A stretch of 64,000 bases of DNA from contig NC_019966.1 in assembly GCF_000328565.1 (NCBI RefSeq), positions 4,588,001 to 4,652,000 of the forward strand, given 5' to 3'. Under the pieces are notes generated by a model. It did not search any database and had not been told where the DNA came from. It was given only the letters and a program-made list of their open reading frames with translations. Each line of letters begins with the position of its first letter. The stretch's first letter is position 1. Position numbers and translations under genes: made by a program. Positions 25,456 to 32,845 of this stretch are shown in pieces. The stretch comes from Mycobacterium sp. JS623 (GTDB lineage Bacteria; Actinomycetota; Actinomycetes; Mycobacteriales; Mycobacteriaceae).

Positions 25456-26310
25456 CTACCCAGCCAGGTTGAAGTTGCCGGATTGACCGTAGACGGCCAG
25501 CGAGATCATCGCGATCTCGACCGCGGCGATCACCATCGAGGTGCGCACCGCCCGGCCGACGGCCTCGCCCACACCGGCAGGCCCACCGCTGGCGGTGTAT
25601 CCGTAATAGGTGTGCACCAGCATGATCACGACGGTCATCGCCACACACTGGAAGAACGACCAGATCAGGTCGGTGGGGTTGAGGAAGGTGTCGAAATAGT
25701 GGTCATAGACACCGGATCCCTGGCCGTAGATGGTGGTGGTGCCGAGGCGGGCGGCCAGGAACGCCATCATGACCGCAACGCAGTAGAGCGGGATCACCAC
25801 GATCACCCCGGCGAGCACCCGCGTGGATGCCAGGTAGGTGACGCTGCGAATACCGATCACTTCCAGGGCGTCGACCTCTTCGTTGATCCGCATCGCACCG
25901 ATCTGAGCGGTGGCGCCCGCTCCGATGGTGGCCGATAACGCAACCGAGGTGGTTCCGGGCACGATTAGCCGGACATTGAAGAACGCCGACGCGAATCCGG
26001 TCAGGGCTTCCACACCGACGGACGCCAATTGGTTGTAGCCCTGCACCGCCACCAACGCGCCGGTGGTCATCGTGAGAAAGCCGACGATGGCGACGGTTCC
26101 GCCGACCACCGCAAGCGCGCCGGTACCCAACCCCATCTGGGCGATCAACCGCAGCAACTCGGTCCGGTAATTGATGACGGCATCGGGAATCGCCCCAAGC
26201 GTCTTGGCGTAGAACCGGGTCTGCGCGCCGATCCTCATCCAACCGGCGACCATGTTGTTCTTGGTGCGCCGCAGCCGCGCGTGTGGCTTGCTGGGAACGG
26301 TAGCGGTCAT
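25456..26310 (-). CDS. yrbEB: YrbE/MlaE-family ABC permease, YrbEB
   Basis: 284 residues with five to six transmembrane helices, homologous to MlaE. The EXXXXG-like coupling loop is seen in MRINEEVDALEVIGI, which meets the ATPase. A second permease mark is GGPAGVGEAVGRAVRTSMV. YrbEA and YrbEB form the heterodimeric pore below the Mce tube and import lipids or steroid-like molecules using the ATPase MceG (Mkl), which is encoded elsewhere: no ATPase gene occurs in this window. It lies nine bases downstream of yrbEA. Confidence 0.92.
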   Translation of the reverse strand: MTATVPSKPHARLRRTKNNMVAGWMRIGAQTRFYAKTLGAIPDAVINYRTELLRLIAQMGLGTGALAVVGGTVAIVGFLTMTTGALVAVQGYNQLASVGVEALTGFASAFFNVRLIVPGTTSVALSATIGAGATAQIGAMRINEEVDALEVIGIRSVTYLASTRVLAGVIVVIPLYCVAVMMAFLAARLGTTTIYGQGSGVYDHYFDTFLNPTDLIWSFFQCVAMTVVIMLVHTYYGYTASGGPAGVGEAVGRAVRTSMVIAAVEIAMISLAVYGQSGNFNLAG

Positions 26311-26319
26311 GGGGCCACC

Positions 26320-27090
26320 TCAGGACACCGTGAACTGGATGCCGACGGCGGTCACGATCACGTTGATCGCGAACAACACCATGAACGTGAACACCACGGT
26401 CTCGTTGACCGCGTTGCCGACACCGGCCGGGCCGCCGCCGACCGAGATGCCCTTGTAGCAGGCGATCAGCCCTGCCCCGAGCCCGAACAGCATCGCCTTG
26501 ACCATCGAGACGACGACGTCGGCGGTGCCGGTGAGCAGCGTCAGACCAGCCACGAATGCACCCGCCGAAACATGCTGGATGAACACGCAGAAGAAGAACG
26601 CGCCGCTGAGACCGACCAGGATCACCGTCGCCGACAGCGCCAACGAAACGGTGGTAGCAGCCAGCACGCGCGGAACGACCAGCGCCTGGATGGGATTGAT
26701 CCCCATCACCCGCAGCGCATCGAGTTCGTCCCGAATGGTCCGTGCCCCCAGATCGGCGCACATTGCCGTAGCGCCTGCGCCCGAGACGACCAGCACGGTC
26801 ACGATTGGGCCGATCTGATTCACGGTTCCGATGGCGGCGCCGGTCCCGGAGAAATCCGCAGCGCCGAACTCGGTCAACAGGATGTTGAAGGTGAACACCA
26901 GCAACACCGAGTACGGCATGGTCAACATCAACGCCGGCAGCACCGACACACGCGCCACGAACCATGACTGAAGGACGTACTCATGCCAGGCGAAAGGCGG
27001 CTTGAACAGCTGGACCAACGTATCCAGCGACATCGCAAAAAAGCCGCCGAGCGCACGGACCGGCTTGGTTGCGGCATACGTCGACGCCAT
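26320..27090 (-). CDS. yrbEA: YrbE/MlaE-family ABC permease, YrbEA
   Basis: 256 residues from ATG 27090 (Met-Ala-Ser-Thr-Tyr); upstream in-frame codons are not conserved. It has an N-terminal amphipathic helix and five transmembrane segments. The coupling loop TIRDELDALRVMGINPIQALVVPRVLA and the C-terminal GGGPAGVGNAVNETVVFTFM are diagnostic of YrbEA. It heads the 12-gene mce operon. An 8-bp inverted repeat lies about 130 bases upstream. Confidence 0.92.
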   Translation of the reverse strand: MASTYAATKPVRALGGFFAMSLDTLVQLFKPPFAWHEYVLQSWFVARVSVLPALMLTMPYSVLLVFTFNILLTEFGAADFSGTGAAIGTVNQIGPIVTVLVVSGAGATAMCADLGARTIRDELDALRVMGINPIQALVVPRVLAATTVSLALSATVILVGLSGAFFFCVFIQHVSAGAFVAGLTLLTGTADVVVSMVKAMLFGLGAGLIACYKGISVGGGPAGVGNAVNETVVFTFMVLFAINVIVTAVGIQFTVS

Positions 27091-27216
27091 TAGACCCGCC
27101 CCCGCGATGCGGTCATCAGGTCTCCCCCAGTCGCCCGCAGCTGGGAATATACACACGGTCGGCCGTCGGCATGGCGGAAACCGTATCGAGACGATCAATA
27201 TTGTGACTGCTCCACC

Positions 27217-27239
27217 ACGAGGGATTAAGGGTCCCTCGT
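27217..27239. promoter_or_regulatory. Inverted repeat upstream of the mce operon (possible operator)
   Basis: ACGAGGGA and its exact complement TCCCTCGT are separated by seven bases. The repeat sits in the 242-base gap between yrbEA and the ligase fossil, the only place for the mce promoter. It lacks a following T-tract, so an operator is likelier than a terminator. The cognate regulator is unknown. It differs from the GGTC-N-GACC sites elsewhere. Confidence 0.4.
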
Positions 27240-27332
27240 CAGAGTCACATCCGGGCGACGCGGCAAACGCCGATTAATTGATCTGCACAGTACCTAAACT
27301 TGCGTCCGCGTCAATCCCGAATCGCGGTCGTT

Positions 27333-27470
27333 TCAGCGGTCCCGGTACTCACCCTCGGAAGTGTCTGGCTGGCAAGAGTTTTCGCGAGCGCGCAATTCGA
27401 CCCGCCGGATCTTGCCCGAGGTCGGCTTCGGTAGCTCCATGACCTCGATGCGCCGGATGTGCTGATAGAG
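27333..27470 (-). pseudogene. Remnant of an acyl-CoA/AMP ligase C-terminus
   Basis: The last 45 codons of an otherwise unrelated open frame read YQHIRRIEVMELPKPTSGKIRRVELRARE, the conserved C-terminal end of AMP-forming acyl-CoA ligases, including the catalytic lysine in PKPTSGKIRR. Nothing upstream matches the rest of a ligase, which would need about 500 more residues. This is a 3' fossil left by deletion. A GntR-type operator lies 80 bases upstream of it, in front of the divergent hydrolase gene. Confidence 0.75.
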
Positions 27471-27539
27471 AACCAATCCGCGAAGAGTGGAGGCAAAGAT
27501 CGCGCCGGCGGTGGCCTCGCCCGTGCAGACCCAAACGCC

Positions 27540-27568
27540 TTGCCATGTCGGTCTGACCATTTTAATGT
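27540..27568 (+). promoter_or_regulatory. Predicted promoter with GntR/FCD operator in its spacer (hydrolase gene)
   Basis: The layout is TTGCCA (27540-27545), a 17-base spacer containing GGTCTGACC (27550-27558), then TAATGT (27563-27568). Transcription would start at or next to GTG 27576, so the hydrolase mRNA may be leaderless. The layout matches that upstream of the CoA ligase at 33776 almost base for base. Confidence 0.6.
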
Positions 27569-27575
27569 CATCCCC

Positions 27576-28493
27576 GTGAACTCCATCGCCCCGGGCAGAT
27601 TCAGCTACAAGTCGGCCGACGGCCGGCAGCTTGCCGCCTATCGCTGGGACGCTCAAGAAGGGCATGCGCCCTCGGGTGTCGTGGTGCTGTTCCACGGCAT
27701 GGGTGAGCACATCCGCCGGTACGACCACGTCGCCGAGGCGCTCGCCTCTGCGGGTTATGTGGTGTACGGGCACGATCACCGAGGCCACGGTGCCTCGCTG
27801 GCCGCCGACGACGAACCCGGGCACCTCGGGACCGATGGATGGGCCGCCTTGGTCGATGATCTGGGTCTAGCGATCGCCACAGCGAAATCTGACCAACCCG
27901 GCGCGTCGGTTGCGGTAGTCGCGCACAGCATGGGTTCCTTTGCAACTCAACAGTTTTTGCTCGATCACGGCCGGGACGTCGACGCGGTCGCGCTTATTGG
28001 GACCGCCGCCCTCGACCTCCTTGAGCCGGCCTTGGATTTCACGCGCGATCTGGACCTTTCCGCATTCAACGCCGCGTTTGCGCCTGCGCGCACGGATTTT
28101 GACTGGCTCTCGCGGGACGGCGCGATGGTCGACGCCTATCTCGCCGATCCGCTCTGCGGCTTCGGCATCGACGCCGCGTCCGCCATCGCCATGTTCACTG
28201 GTGCCCGCCGGCTTGCCGATCCTGCCGAGTTGGCGAGCATGCCGCACGAGCTGCCGCTGTACATTGCGGTCGGCTCAAAGGATCCCGTTAACGCCGATCT
28301 CGTGCTGCTGTGGCCGTTGGTTGACCGGTACCGTGCCGCAGGTCTTTCCAATGTCAGCGTTCGGGTATACGACGACGGGCGACACGAGATCCTCAACGAG
28401 ATCAACCGCGCACAGGTGATTGGGGACCTTGTGCAGTGGTTGCAGCAAGTAACGACGCTCCGTGATGCACGAATCACAAGGGGCACATCATGA
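27576..28493 (+). CDS. Alpha/beta hydrolase, monoacylglycerol lipase-like
   Basis: 305 residues from GTG 27576; the longer open frame overlaps the promoter and is rejected. It has the FHGMGEHIRRYDHVAEAL oxyanion region near residue 40, GHDHRGHG, the nucleophile elbow AHSMGS with Ser118, the acid Asp236 in GSKDPV and His270 in DGRHEI. These mark the Hydrolase_4 family of serine esterases. It is soluble, without a signal peptide. There is no ribosome site, consistent with a leaderless transcript. In this regulon it may release free acids from esters or lactones before CoA activation. It is convergent with menB, with a 15-base gap. Confidence 0.85.
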   Translation: MNSIAPGRFSYKSADGRQLAAYRWDAQEGHAPSGVVVLFHGMGEHIRRYDHVAEALASAGYVVYGHDHRGHGASLAADDEPGHLGTDGWAALVDDLGLAIATAKSDQPGASVAVVAHSMGSFATQQFLLDHGRDVDAVALIGTAALDLLEPALDFTRDLDLSAFNAAFAPARTDFDWLSRDGAMVDAYLADPLCGFGIDAASAIAMFTGARRLADPAELASMPHELPLYIAVGSKDPVNADLVLLWPLVDRYRAAGLSNVSVRVYDDGRHEILNEINRAQVIGDLVQWLQQVTTLRDARITRGTS

Positions 28494-28508
28494 TTGACGA
28501 GAACCTTC

Positions 28509-29423
28509 TCAGAAGTAGCGCGGGAACTTCCCGTAGTCCGGGTCGCGTTTCTGCAGGAATGCGTCGCGACCTTCGATCGCCTCGTCGGTCATGTAGGCCA
28601 ATCGCGTTGCCTCGCCTGCGAAGAGCTGCTGGCCGACCAGGCCGTCGTCAGCCAGGTTGAACGTGTACTTGAGCATCCGGATCGCCTGCGGCGACTTACC
28701 GTTGATCGCCGCCGCCCACTCAAGCCCGACGGTCTCGAGATCCGCATGCTCGACCACCTCGTTGACCGCGCCCATCGCATGCATCTGATCGGCGGTATAG
28801 GGCCTGCCGAGAAAGAAGATCTCGCGGGCGAACTTCTGCCCGACCTGCTTCGCCAAATACGCACTGCCAAAACCACCGTCGAAGCTGCCGACGTCGGCAT
28901 CGGTCTGCTTGAACCGCGCATGCTGACGACTGGCTAGCGTCAAGTCACACGTCGCGTGCAAACTGTGCCCACCGCCGGCGGCCCAGCCGCTGACCAAACA
29001 GATCACCACTTTGGGCATAAACCGGATCAGCCGCTGCACCTCCAGAATGTGCAACCGACCCGCACGGGCGACGTCAACCGTGTCGGCGGTCTCGCCGGCA
29101 GCGTATTGATAACCACTACGGCCGCGGATGCGCTGATCTCCCCCCGAACAAAACGCCCACACACCGTCCTTGGGGCTTGGCCCGTTTCCGGTCAACAGGA
29201 TCACCCCCACCTCGGGCCACATCCGCGCGTGGTCAAGCACCCGGTACAGTTCGTCGACGCCGTGCGGCCGAAATGCATTGCGCACATGCGGCCGGTTGAA
29301 CGCAACGCGTGCTGTCGGCTGCAACGCACCGTCGGCGACGTGGCGGTGATAAGTGATGTCGGTCAGGTCGTCAAAGCCTGCCACCGGCTCCCACACAGCC
29401 GGGTCAAAAGGGTTGTCGCTCAC
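28509..29423 (-). CDS. menB: 1,4-dihydroxy-2-naphthoyl-CoA synthase MenB or close paralogue
   Basis: 304 residues from the GTG overlapping the LuxR stop. It is very close to M. tuberculosis MenB: GFDDLTDITYHRHV, FNRPHVRNAFRPHGVDELYRVLDHAR, GNGPSPKDGVWAFCSGGDQRIRGRSGYQY, KQTDADVGSFDGGFGSAYLA and the C-terminal PRYF. The catalytic aspartate of TDADVGSFD is kept. MenB closes the second ring of menaquinone by an intramolecular Claisen (Dieckmann-type) condensation. It has no men neighbours here and lies behind two LuxR genes in a catabolic block, so it may be a second copy or have a new role. Whether another menB exists elsewhere cannot be told. Confidence 0.85.
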   Translation of the reverse strand: MSDNPFDPAVWEPVAGFDDLTDITYHRHVADGALQPTARVAFNRPHVRNAFRPHGVDELYRVLDHARMWPEVGVILLTGNGPSPKDGVWAFCSGGDQRIRGRSGYQYAAGETADTVDVARAGRLHILEVQRLIRFMPKVVICLVSGWAAGGGHSLHATCDLTLASRQHARFKQTDADVGSFDGGFGSAYLAKQVGQKFAREIFFLGRPYTADQMHAMGAVNEVVEHADLETVGLEWAAAINGKSPQAIRMLKYTFNLADDGLVGQQLFAGEATRLAYMTDEAIEGRDAFLQKRDPDYGKFPRYF

Positions 29424-30499
29424 AGAGGACGGCCGTGTCGCCGTGAACCCCTGCCCGTTTCCTCCATGTACAAGGCGATCGCTTCGGACCGGTTGATCGC
29501 ACCGATCTTGCGCAGGATCCGCTTCACGTGTGTCTTGACGGTTTCCACAGTGATGACAAGTTCTTCGGCGATGTCGGCGTTGGACGCCCCCAACACCAGC
29601 ATTCCGAAGACCTGCCGTTCCCGCTCGGACAGCGACGCGGCCAACGCGGAATCTGACGACATGATCGGTGGCTCGACCGCATCGTCGTGCTCGATATCGA
29701 GGCTGATCGCCGCTGCGGCGATACGGTCGGCCTCCTCGGTTAGTCGCGCCGCCGCACGCGCGATCGATGTCCGCTGCTGGTGCACCCGTTCGGTGTTGAG
29801 CATCCGCTCGTGAAGCAGCGAGTACGCCGACGCGAACGCGTCGAGCACGTCGATGTCTGCCGGGGAGACGCATTGGTCGCTGCGGCTGACGTGGATCAGG
29901 GCGACGACTCGCGATTCGGCAATGACGGGTGCGACAAGGTAGCTCGCGGAGTTGAGCAACTCGCGGTAGCCCGGCGAGCCGGCCACGCCGTCCGCGTCGG
30001 TCCTGATGGTGTCGCGCAGGCGAATGCACTCCCGCTCAGCCGCGCAGTGCCGGCGGGGGATCACGGTGGGACCGCCGAGGCCGTGGTCGGACTCCTCGAC
30101 GACGAACCCGTCCTCTTCGACGAAAGACAAGAACGCGTGCTCGAAGCCCAGCGCGTCGCAAAGCTCGCTGCACGCCTGCCGTCCGAGACCCTGCAGCGAG
30201 CCCGCCTTTTTCATGCGGCGAACACCCTCGGTCAATGACCGCACCACACCCGTGCGACCCCCGGACCGCAGCTCACGCGCTTCAACCTGTGCCCGAAGAA
30301 ACGGCGTGAGGGAACTGTGCTCCGGCGGCGACGACGTGACATCGCCGCGTTCGGTGGCGAGCAGTCGATCCGTCGTAGCCGCCGACATCGCGATCGCCTC
30401 GTCGAGAGTCGTGGCGTCACCGGAACGCGCGATGCCAAACGCACTACACAGCTGCCGATCGAGTTCGTTGAGCGTCGCAATTATCACCCGCGTGTTCAC
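29420..30499 (-). CDS. LuxR-family regulator with GAF-like sensor domain
   Basis: 359 residues, starting at the GTG overlapping the upstream LuxR stop. A GAF-like segment spans about 110-235 (FLSFVEEDGFVVEES, then SYLVAPVIAESRVVALIHVSR). The C-terminal LuxR helix-turn-helix is LSERERQVFGMLVLGASNADIAEELVITVETVKTHVKRILRKIGAINRSEAIA. There is no receiver domain. It forms a coupled trio with the LuxR gene upstream and menB downstream. Tandem LuxR pairs of this type may act as hetero-oligomers. Confidence 0.85.
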   Translation of the reverse strand: MNTRVIIATLNELDRQLCSAFGIARSGDATTLDEAIAMSAATTDRLLATERGDVTSSPPEHSSLTPFLRAQVEARELRSGGRTGVVRSLTEGVRRMKKAGSLQGLGRQACSELCDALGFEHAFLSFVEEDGFVVEESDHGLGGPTVIPRRHCAAERECIRLRDTIRTDADGVAGSPGYRELLNSASYLVAPVIAESRVVALIHVSRSDQCVSPADIDVLDAFASAYSLLHERMLNTERVHQQRTSIARAAARLTEEADRIAAAAISLDIEHDDAVEPPIMSSDSALAASLSERERQVFGMLVLGASNADIAEELVITVETVKTHVKRILRKIGAINRSEAIALYMEETGRGSRRHGRPL

Positions 30500-31644
30500 C
30501 GTGAGTCCGTCCCCGCGGCGATGCCGGCATAGACCGCCACCGCCGCTGCTCTACTCGACGTATTGAGTTTCTTTGCAATGTGTTTCAGATGCGACTTCAC
30601 GGTCCCCTCCGAAATCACCAGGCACCGGGCGATCTGCCCATTGGTGGCCCCGGTCGCCACATGGGACATGATTTCGCGTTCCCGGGCGGTCAACGATATC
30701 GACGCGGGATGGTCGCGGCGCAGGGAAGCATGGTGCCGCGGGGCGGTCATAGTGCCGGCCATTGACCACAACGACGATCGGCCCGTCCTGCTCAGCAATT
30801 CGTCGACGTTGCCACAGAGGCTGTCGACTTCCCGGCGCTGTTGGGTGGCCTTTTCTTCTAGCACCGCGCTCTCGAACGCCACCGCCAGACACTCAGCGAA
30901 GGCCTCCAGCTGTTCAAGGTGCTCCTTCGTCACGACACCGGCGGGCTCGGGACGGTCGGCGTGCAGGATGCCAATTGCTCTGCCCTGCACGGTGATCGGG
31001 GCGGCAATGTACCCGAAACAGCCGGAAACCTCGACGAGCTCCTTGAAGGTACGCTTGTCGTCCTGCGGCTTGGGTACGAACGCGCCGCATCTCTTGCGCA
31101 CGAGATCTGTCTCCAGCGGAGCGTCGGCCAACTGGATGTGCGCACCTTCGACATACCTACGGAACGGCTGCGAGTTGGGATCGACCTCTTCGCGTTCTGC
31201 GATATGCAGGTATTGGGGCACCCACAGCGAGCCTCGCACGGTGGAGATCATGGTCCGCGCGAACGCCAACTCTCGACTCAAGACCATCGGTGCGGCAGTG
31301 ATCATTTCGTCGGGAGGTAGTCCCCGCAGACTGCGTAGAGCGTTCCGAATCTCCGACAGCGATCTGACCTTTCGGGACAGATCGTGATCGAGCTGCTCGC
31401 AACGCAATCTCAGGATCGAGATCAACAGTTCGCCGGTTGCCACCGACTCGTCGCAAGGTTCGGCTAACGCGTTGTGCTCGGCGATACGCCGCGCCAGATC
31501 AGTCAACCGGGGTTCGGCGTCGGCCGGCGCCAAGTCGGCGGGCGTTAGCTCCAGAACATCGCTGGCCGCCGACACGACCGCCGCGACACGCCTATCCAAC
31601 GTCGGCGCCTGCGTGCTGGGCGCCATGAACAACGGAGCCACCAT
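30496..31644 (-). CDS. LuxR-family regulator with GAF-like sensor domain
   Basis: 382 residues from ATG 31644, six bases after a perfect AGGAGG; GTG 31647 is too close. The GAF-like region (about 130-255) contains GYIAAPITVQGRAIGILHADR, closely matching the paralogue at 8871. The LuxR domain is LTAREREIMSHVATGATNGQIARCLVISEGTVKSHLKHIAKKLNTSSRAAA. Its promoter (GTGACA or TTGTGA with TCTAAT or TATACT) overlaps a GntR-type operator, so the GntR protein probably represses this regulator in a hierarchy. Confidence 0.86.
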   Translation of the reverse strand: MVAPLFMAPSTQAPTLDRRVAAVVSAASDVLELTPADLAPADAEPRLTDLARRIAEHNALAEPCDESVATGELLISILRLRCEQLDHDLSRKVRSLSEIRNALRSLRGLPPDEMITAAPMVLSRELAFARTMISTVRGSLWVPQYLHIAEREEVDPNSQPFRRYVEGAHIQLADAPLETDLVRKRCGAFVPKPQDDKRTFKELVEVSGCFGYIAAPITVQGRAIGILHADRPEPAGVVTKEHLEQLEAFAECLAVAFESAVLEEKATQQRREVDSLCGNVDELLSRTGRSSLWSMAGTMTAPRHHASLRRDHPASISLTAREREIMSHVATGATNGQIARCLVISEGTVKSHLKHIAKKLNTSSRAAAVAVYAGIAAGTDSR

Positions 31645-31681
31645 CACAAACCTCCTGTCCGCCTGAGATCCCCAACCCTAC

Positions 31682-31730
31682 GGTCAGACCATTAGACCAA
31701 AAGTATAGCTACGTGTCACGCGCGTCACAA
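31682..31730 (-). promoter_or_regulatory. LuxR promoter with GntR/FCD operator
   Basis: On the minus strand, TTGTGA (31725-31730), a 17-base spacer and TATACT (31702-31707) form a good promoter. Alternatively GTGACA and TCTAAT, also at a 17-base spacing. The element GGTCTAATGGTCTGACC (31682-31698) follows or overlaps the -10 and covers the start point. Its near copy lies at 31824-31840 in the opposite orientation. Confidence 0.65.
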
Positions 31731-31802
31731 CGTATTGACAAAAGTGAGGTAGACGCCAACAAGGGCGTCAATATTCACCTGGCCGCGGTAGACGCGACAT
31801 TC

Positions 31803-31840
31803 TTGCACCCCGATACCGGTGATGGTCTAATGGTCAGGCC
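31803..31840 (+). promoter_or_regulatory. Oxidoreductase promoter with GntR/FCD operator
   Basis: TTGCAC (31803-31808), a 17-base spacer and TCTAAT (31826-31831) form the promoter. The -10 lies inside GGTCTAATGGTCAGGCC (31824-31840), which matches the element at the other end of this divergent region at 15 of 17 positions. The AAGGAGG ribosome site follows at 31843-31849. Confidence 0.65.
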
Positions 31841-31854
31841 ATAAGGAGGCGGGT

Positions 31855-32835
31855 GTGCACGCAGCGATAATGCATGAGTTCGGGGCCGCCGAGGTGTTGC
31901 GCCCTGGCGAGTTCCCCGACCCGGCCGCGCGGCCGGGCTGGGTGACGGTGGCGCTGCAGGCCAGCGCGCTGAACTGGCATGACGTGCTTGTGAGGCAGGG
32001 CCGCTACCGCTCGCCCTTGCCGCACATCATCGGCGCCGACGGCGCTGGCGTGCGCACCGACACTGGCGAGCACGTCGTGGTGCTGCCGTCGCTGAACTGG
32101 GGCGACCGCGAGGAATCGCCTGGCGAGAATTGGGAGATCCTGGGCGATCACACCCCGGGAACCTACGCCGAGCTGGTCAGCGTGCCGGCCGACTGTGTCG
32201 CCCCGAAGCCCCCCGGCCTGAGCTGGGCCGAAGCGGCGGCGCTGCCGCTGGTGGGACTAACCACCTACCGCGCGCTGTTCGTCCGCGGGCGGCTCCGTTC
32301 GGGCGAGTCGATGCTGGTGATCGGTGCCGGAGGAGGCATTGCGACGATGGCGGTCAACCTCGCGGTCGCTGCGGGGGCATCCATAACGGTCACCTCCTCG
32401 TCGGCCGAGACGATCGAGCGCGCAGTGTCGGCCGGCGCGCGCGGTGGGATGCTGCACAGCGACCCGGATTGGCCCGAGCATGCGCGCGCCATGTCACCTG
32501 GCGGTGCCGGATTCGACCTGGTGCTAGACCCCGTGGGCCGCTGGGAGGAATCCTTGGGAGCGCTGCGTGCGGGTGGGCGGCTGGTGGTGCTGGGCGCCAA
32601 CGTCGCCCAAACCGCCGAGATGGACATCCGCAGCTTCTACTTCGGCCAGTTCGATCTGCTCGGAACGACCATGGGCAGCAGCAAAGACTTCACCAGTCTG
32701 CTGACCATGATCGACAGTCGTGAGGTGCGTGCGCCCGTGATCGATCGCGAGTTCCCGTTGGACCGAGCGGCCGAGGCGCACGAATACCTGGAAAACGAAA
32801 GGACTTTCGGAAAATGCGTGCTGACGCACGACTAG
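31855..32835 (+). CDS. Zinc-type alcohol dehydrogenase/quinone oxidoreductase (MDR family)
   Basis: 326 residues, starting at GTG five bases after AAGGAGG. It is an MDR-fold oxidoreductase with the nucleotide-binding glycines VIGAGGGIATMAVNLAVAAGA near residue 160 and the GADGAGV and ALPLVGLTTYRALF segments. Zinc-binding cysteines are absent, so it is a zinc-free quinone-oxidoreductase or enoyl-reductase type using NADPH. It could reduce an enone or enoyl thioester. It is followed by a crotonase ten bases later, and its promoter carries the GntR operator. Confidence 0.82.
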   Translation: MHAAIMHEFGAAEVLRPGEFPDPAARPGWVTVALQASALNWHDVLVRQGRYRSPLPHIIGADGAGVRTDTGEHVVVLPSLNWGDREESPGENWEILGDHTPGTYAELVSVPADCVAPKPPGLSWAEAAALPLVGLTTYRALFVRGRLRSGESMLVIGAGGGIATMAVNLAVAAGASITVTSSSAETIERAVSAGARGGMLHSDPDWPEHARAMSPGGAGFDLVLDPVGRWEESLGALRAGGRLVVLGANVAQTAEMDIRSFYFGQFDLLGTTMGSSKDFTSLLTMIDSREVRAPVIDREFPLDRAAEAHEYLENERTFGKCVLTHD

Positions 32836-32845
32836 GAGGTGCGCC

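Noticed and set aside
31735..31740. TTGACA as a -35 for the oxidoreductase gene
   Set aside because: A perfect -35 hexamer, but no acceptable -10 lies 16-18 bases downstream; TTGCAC/TCTAAT closer to the gene is better.
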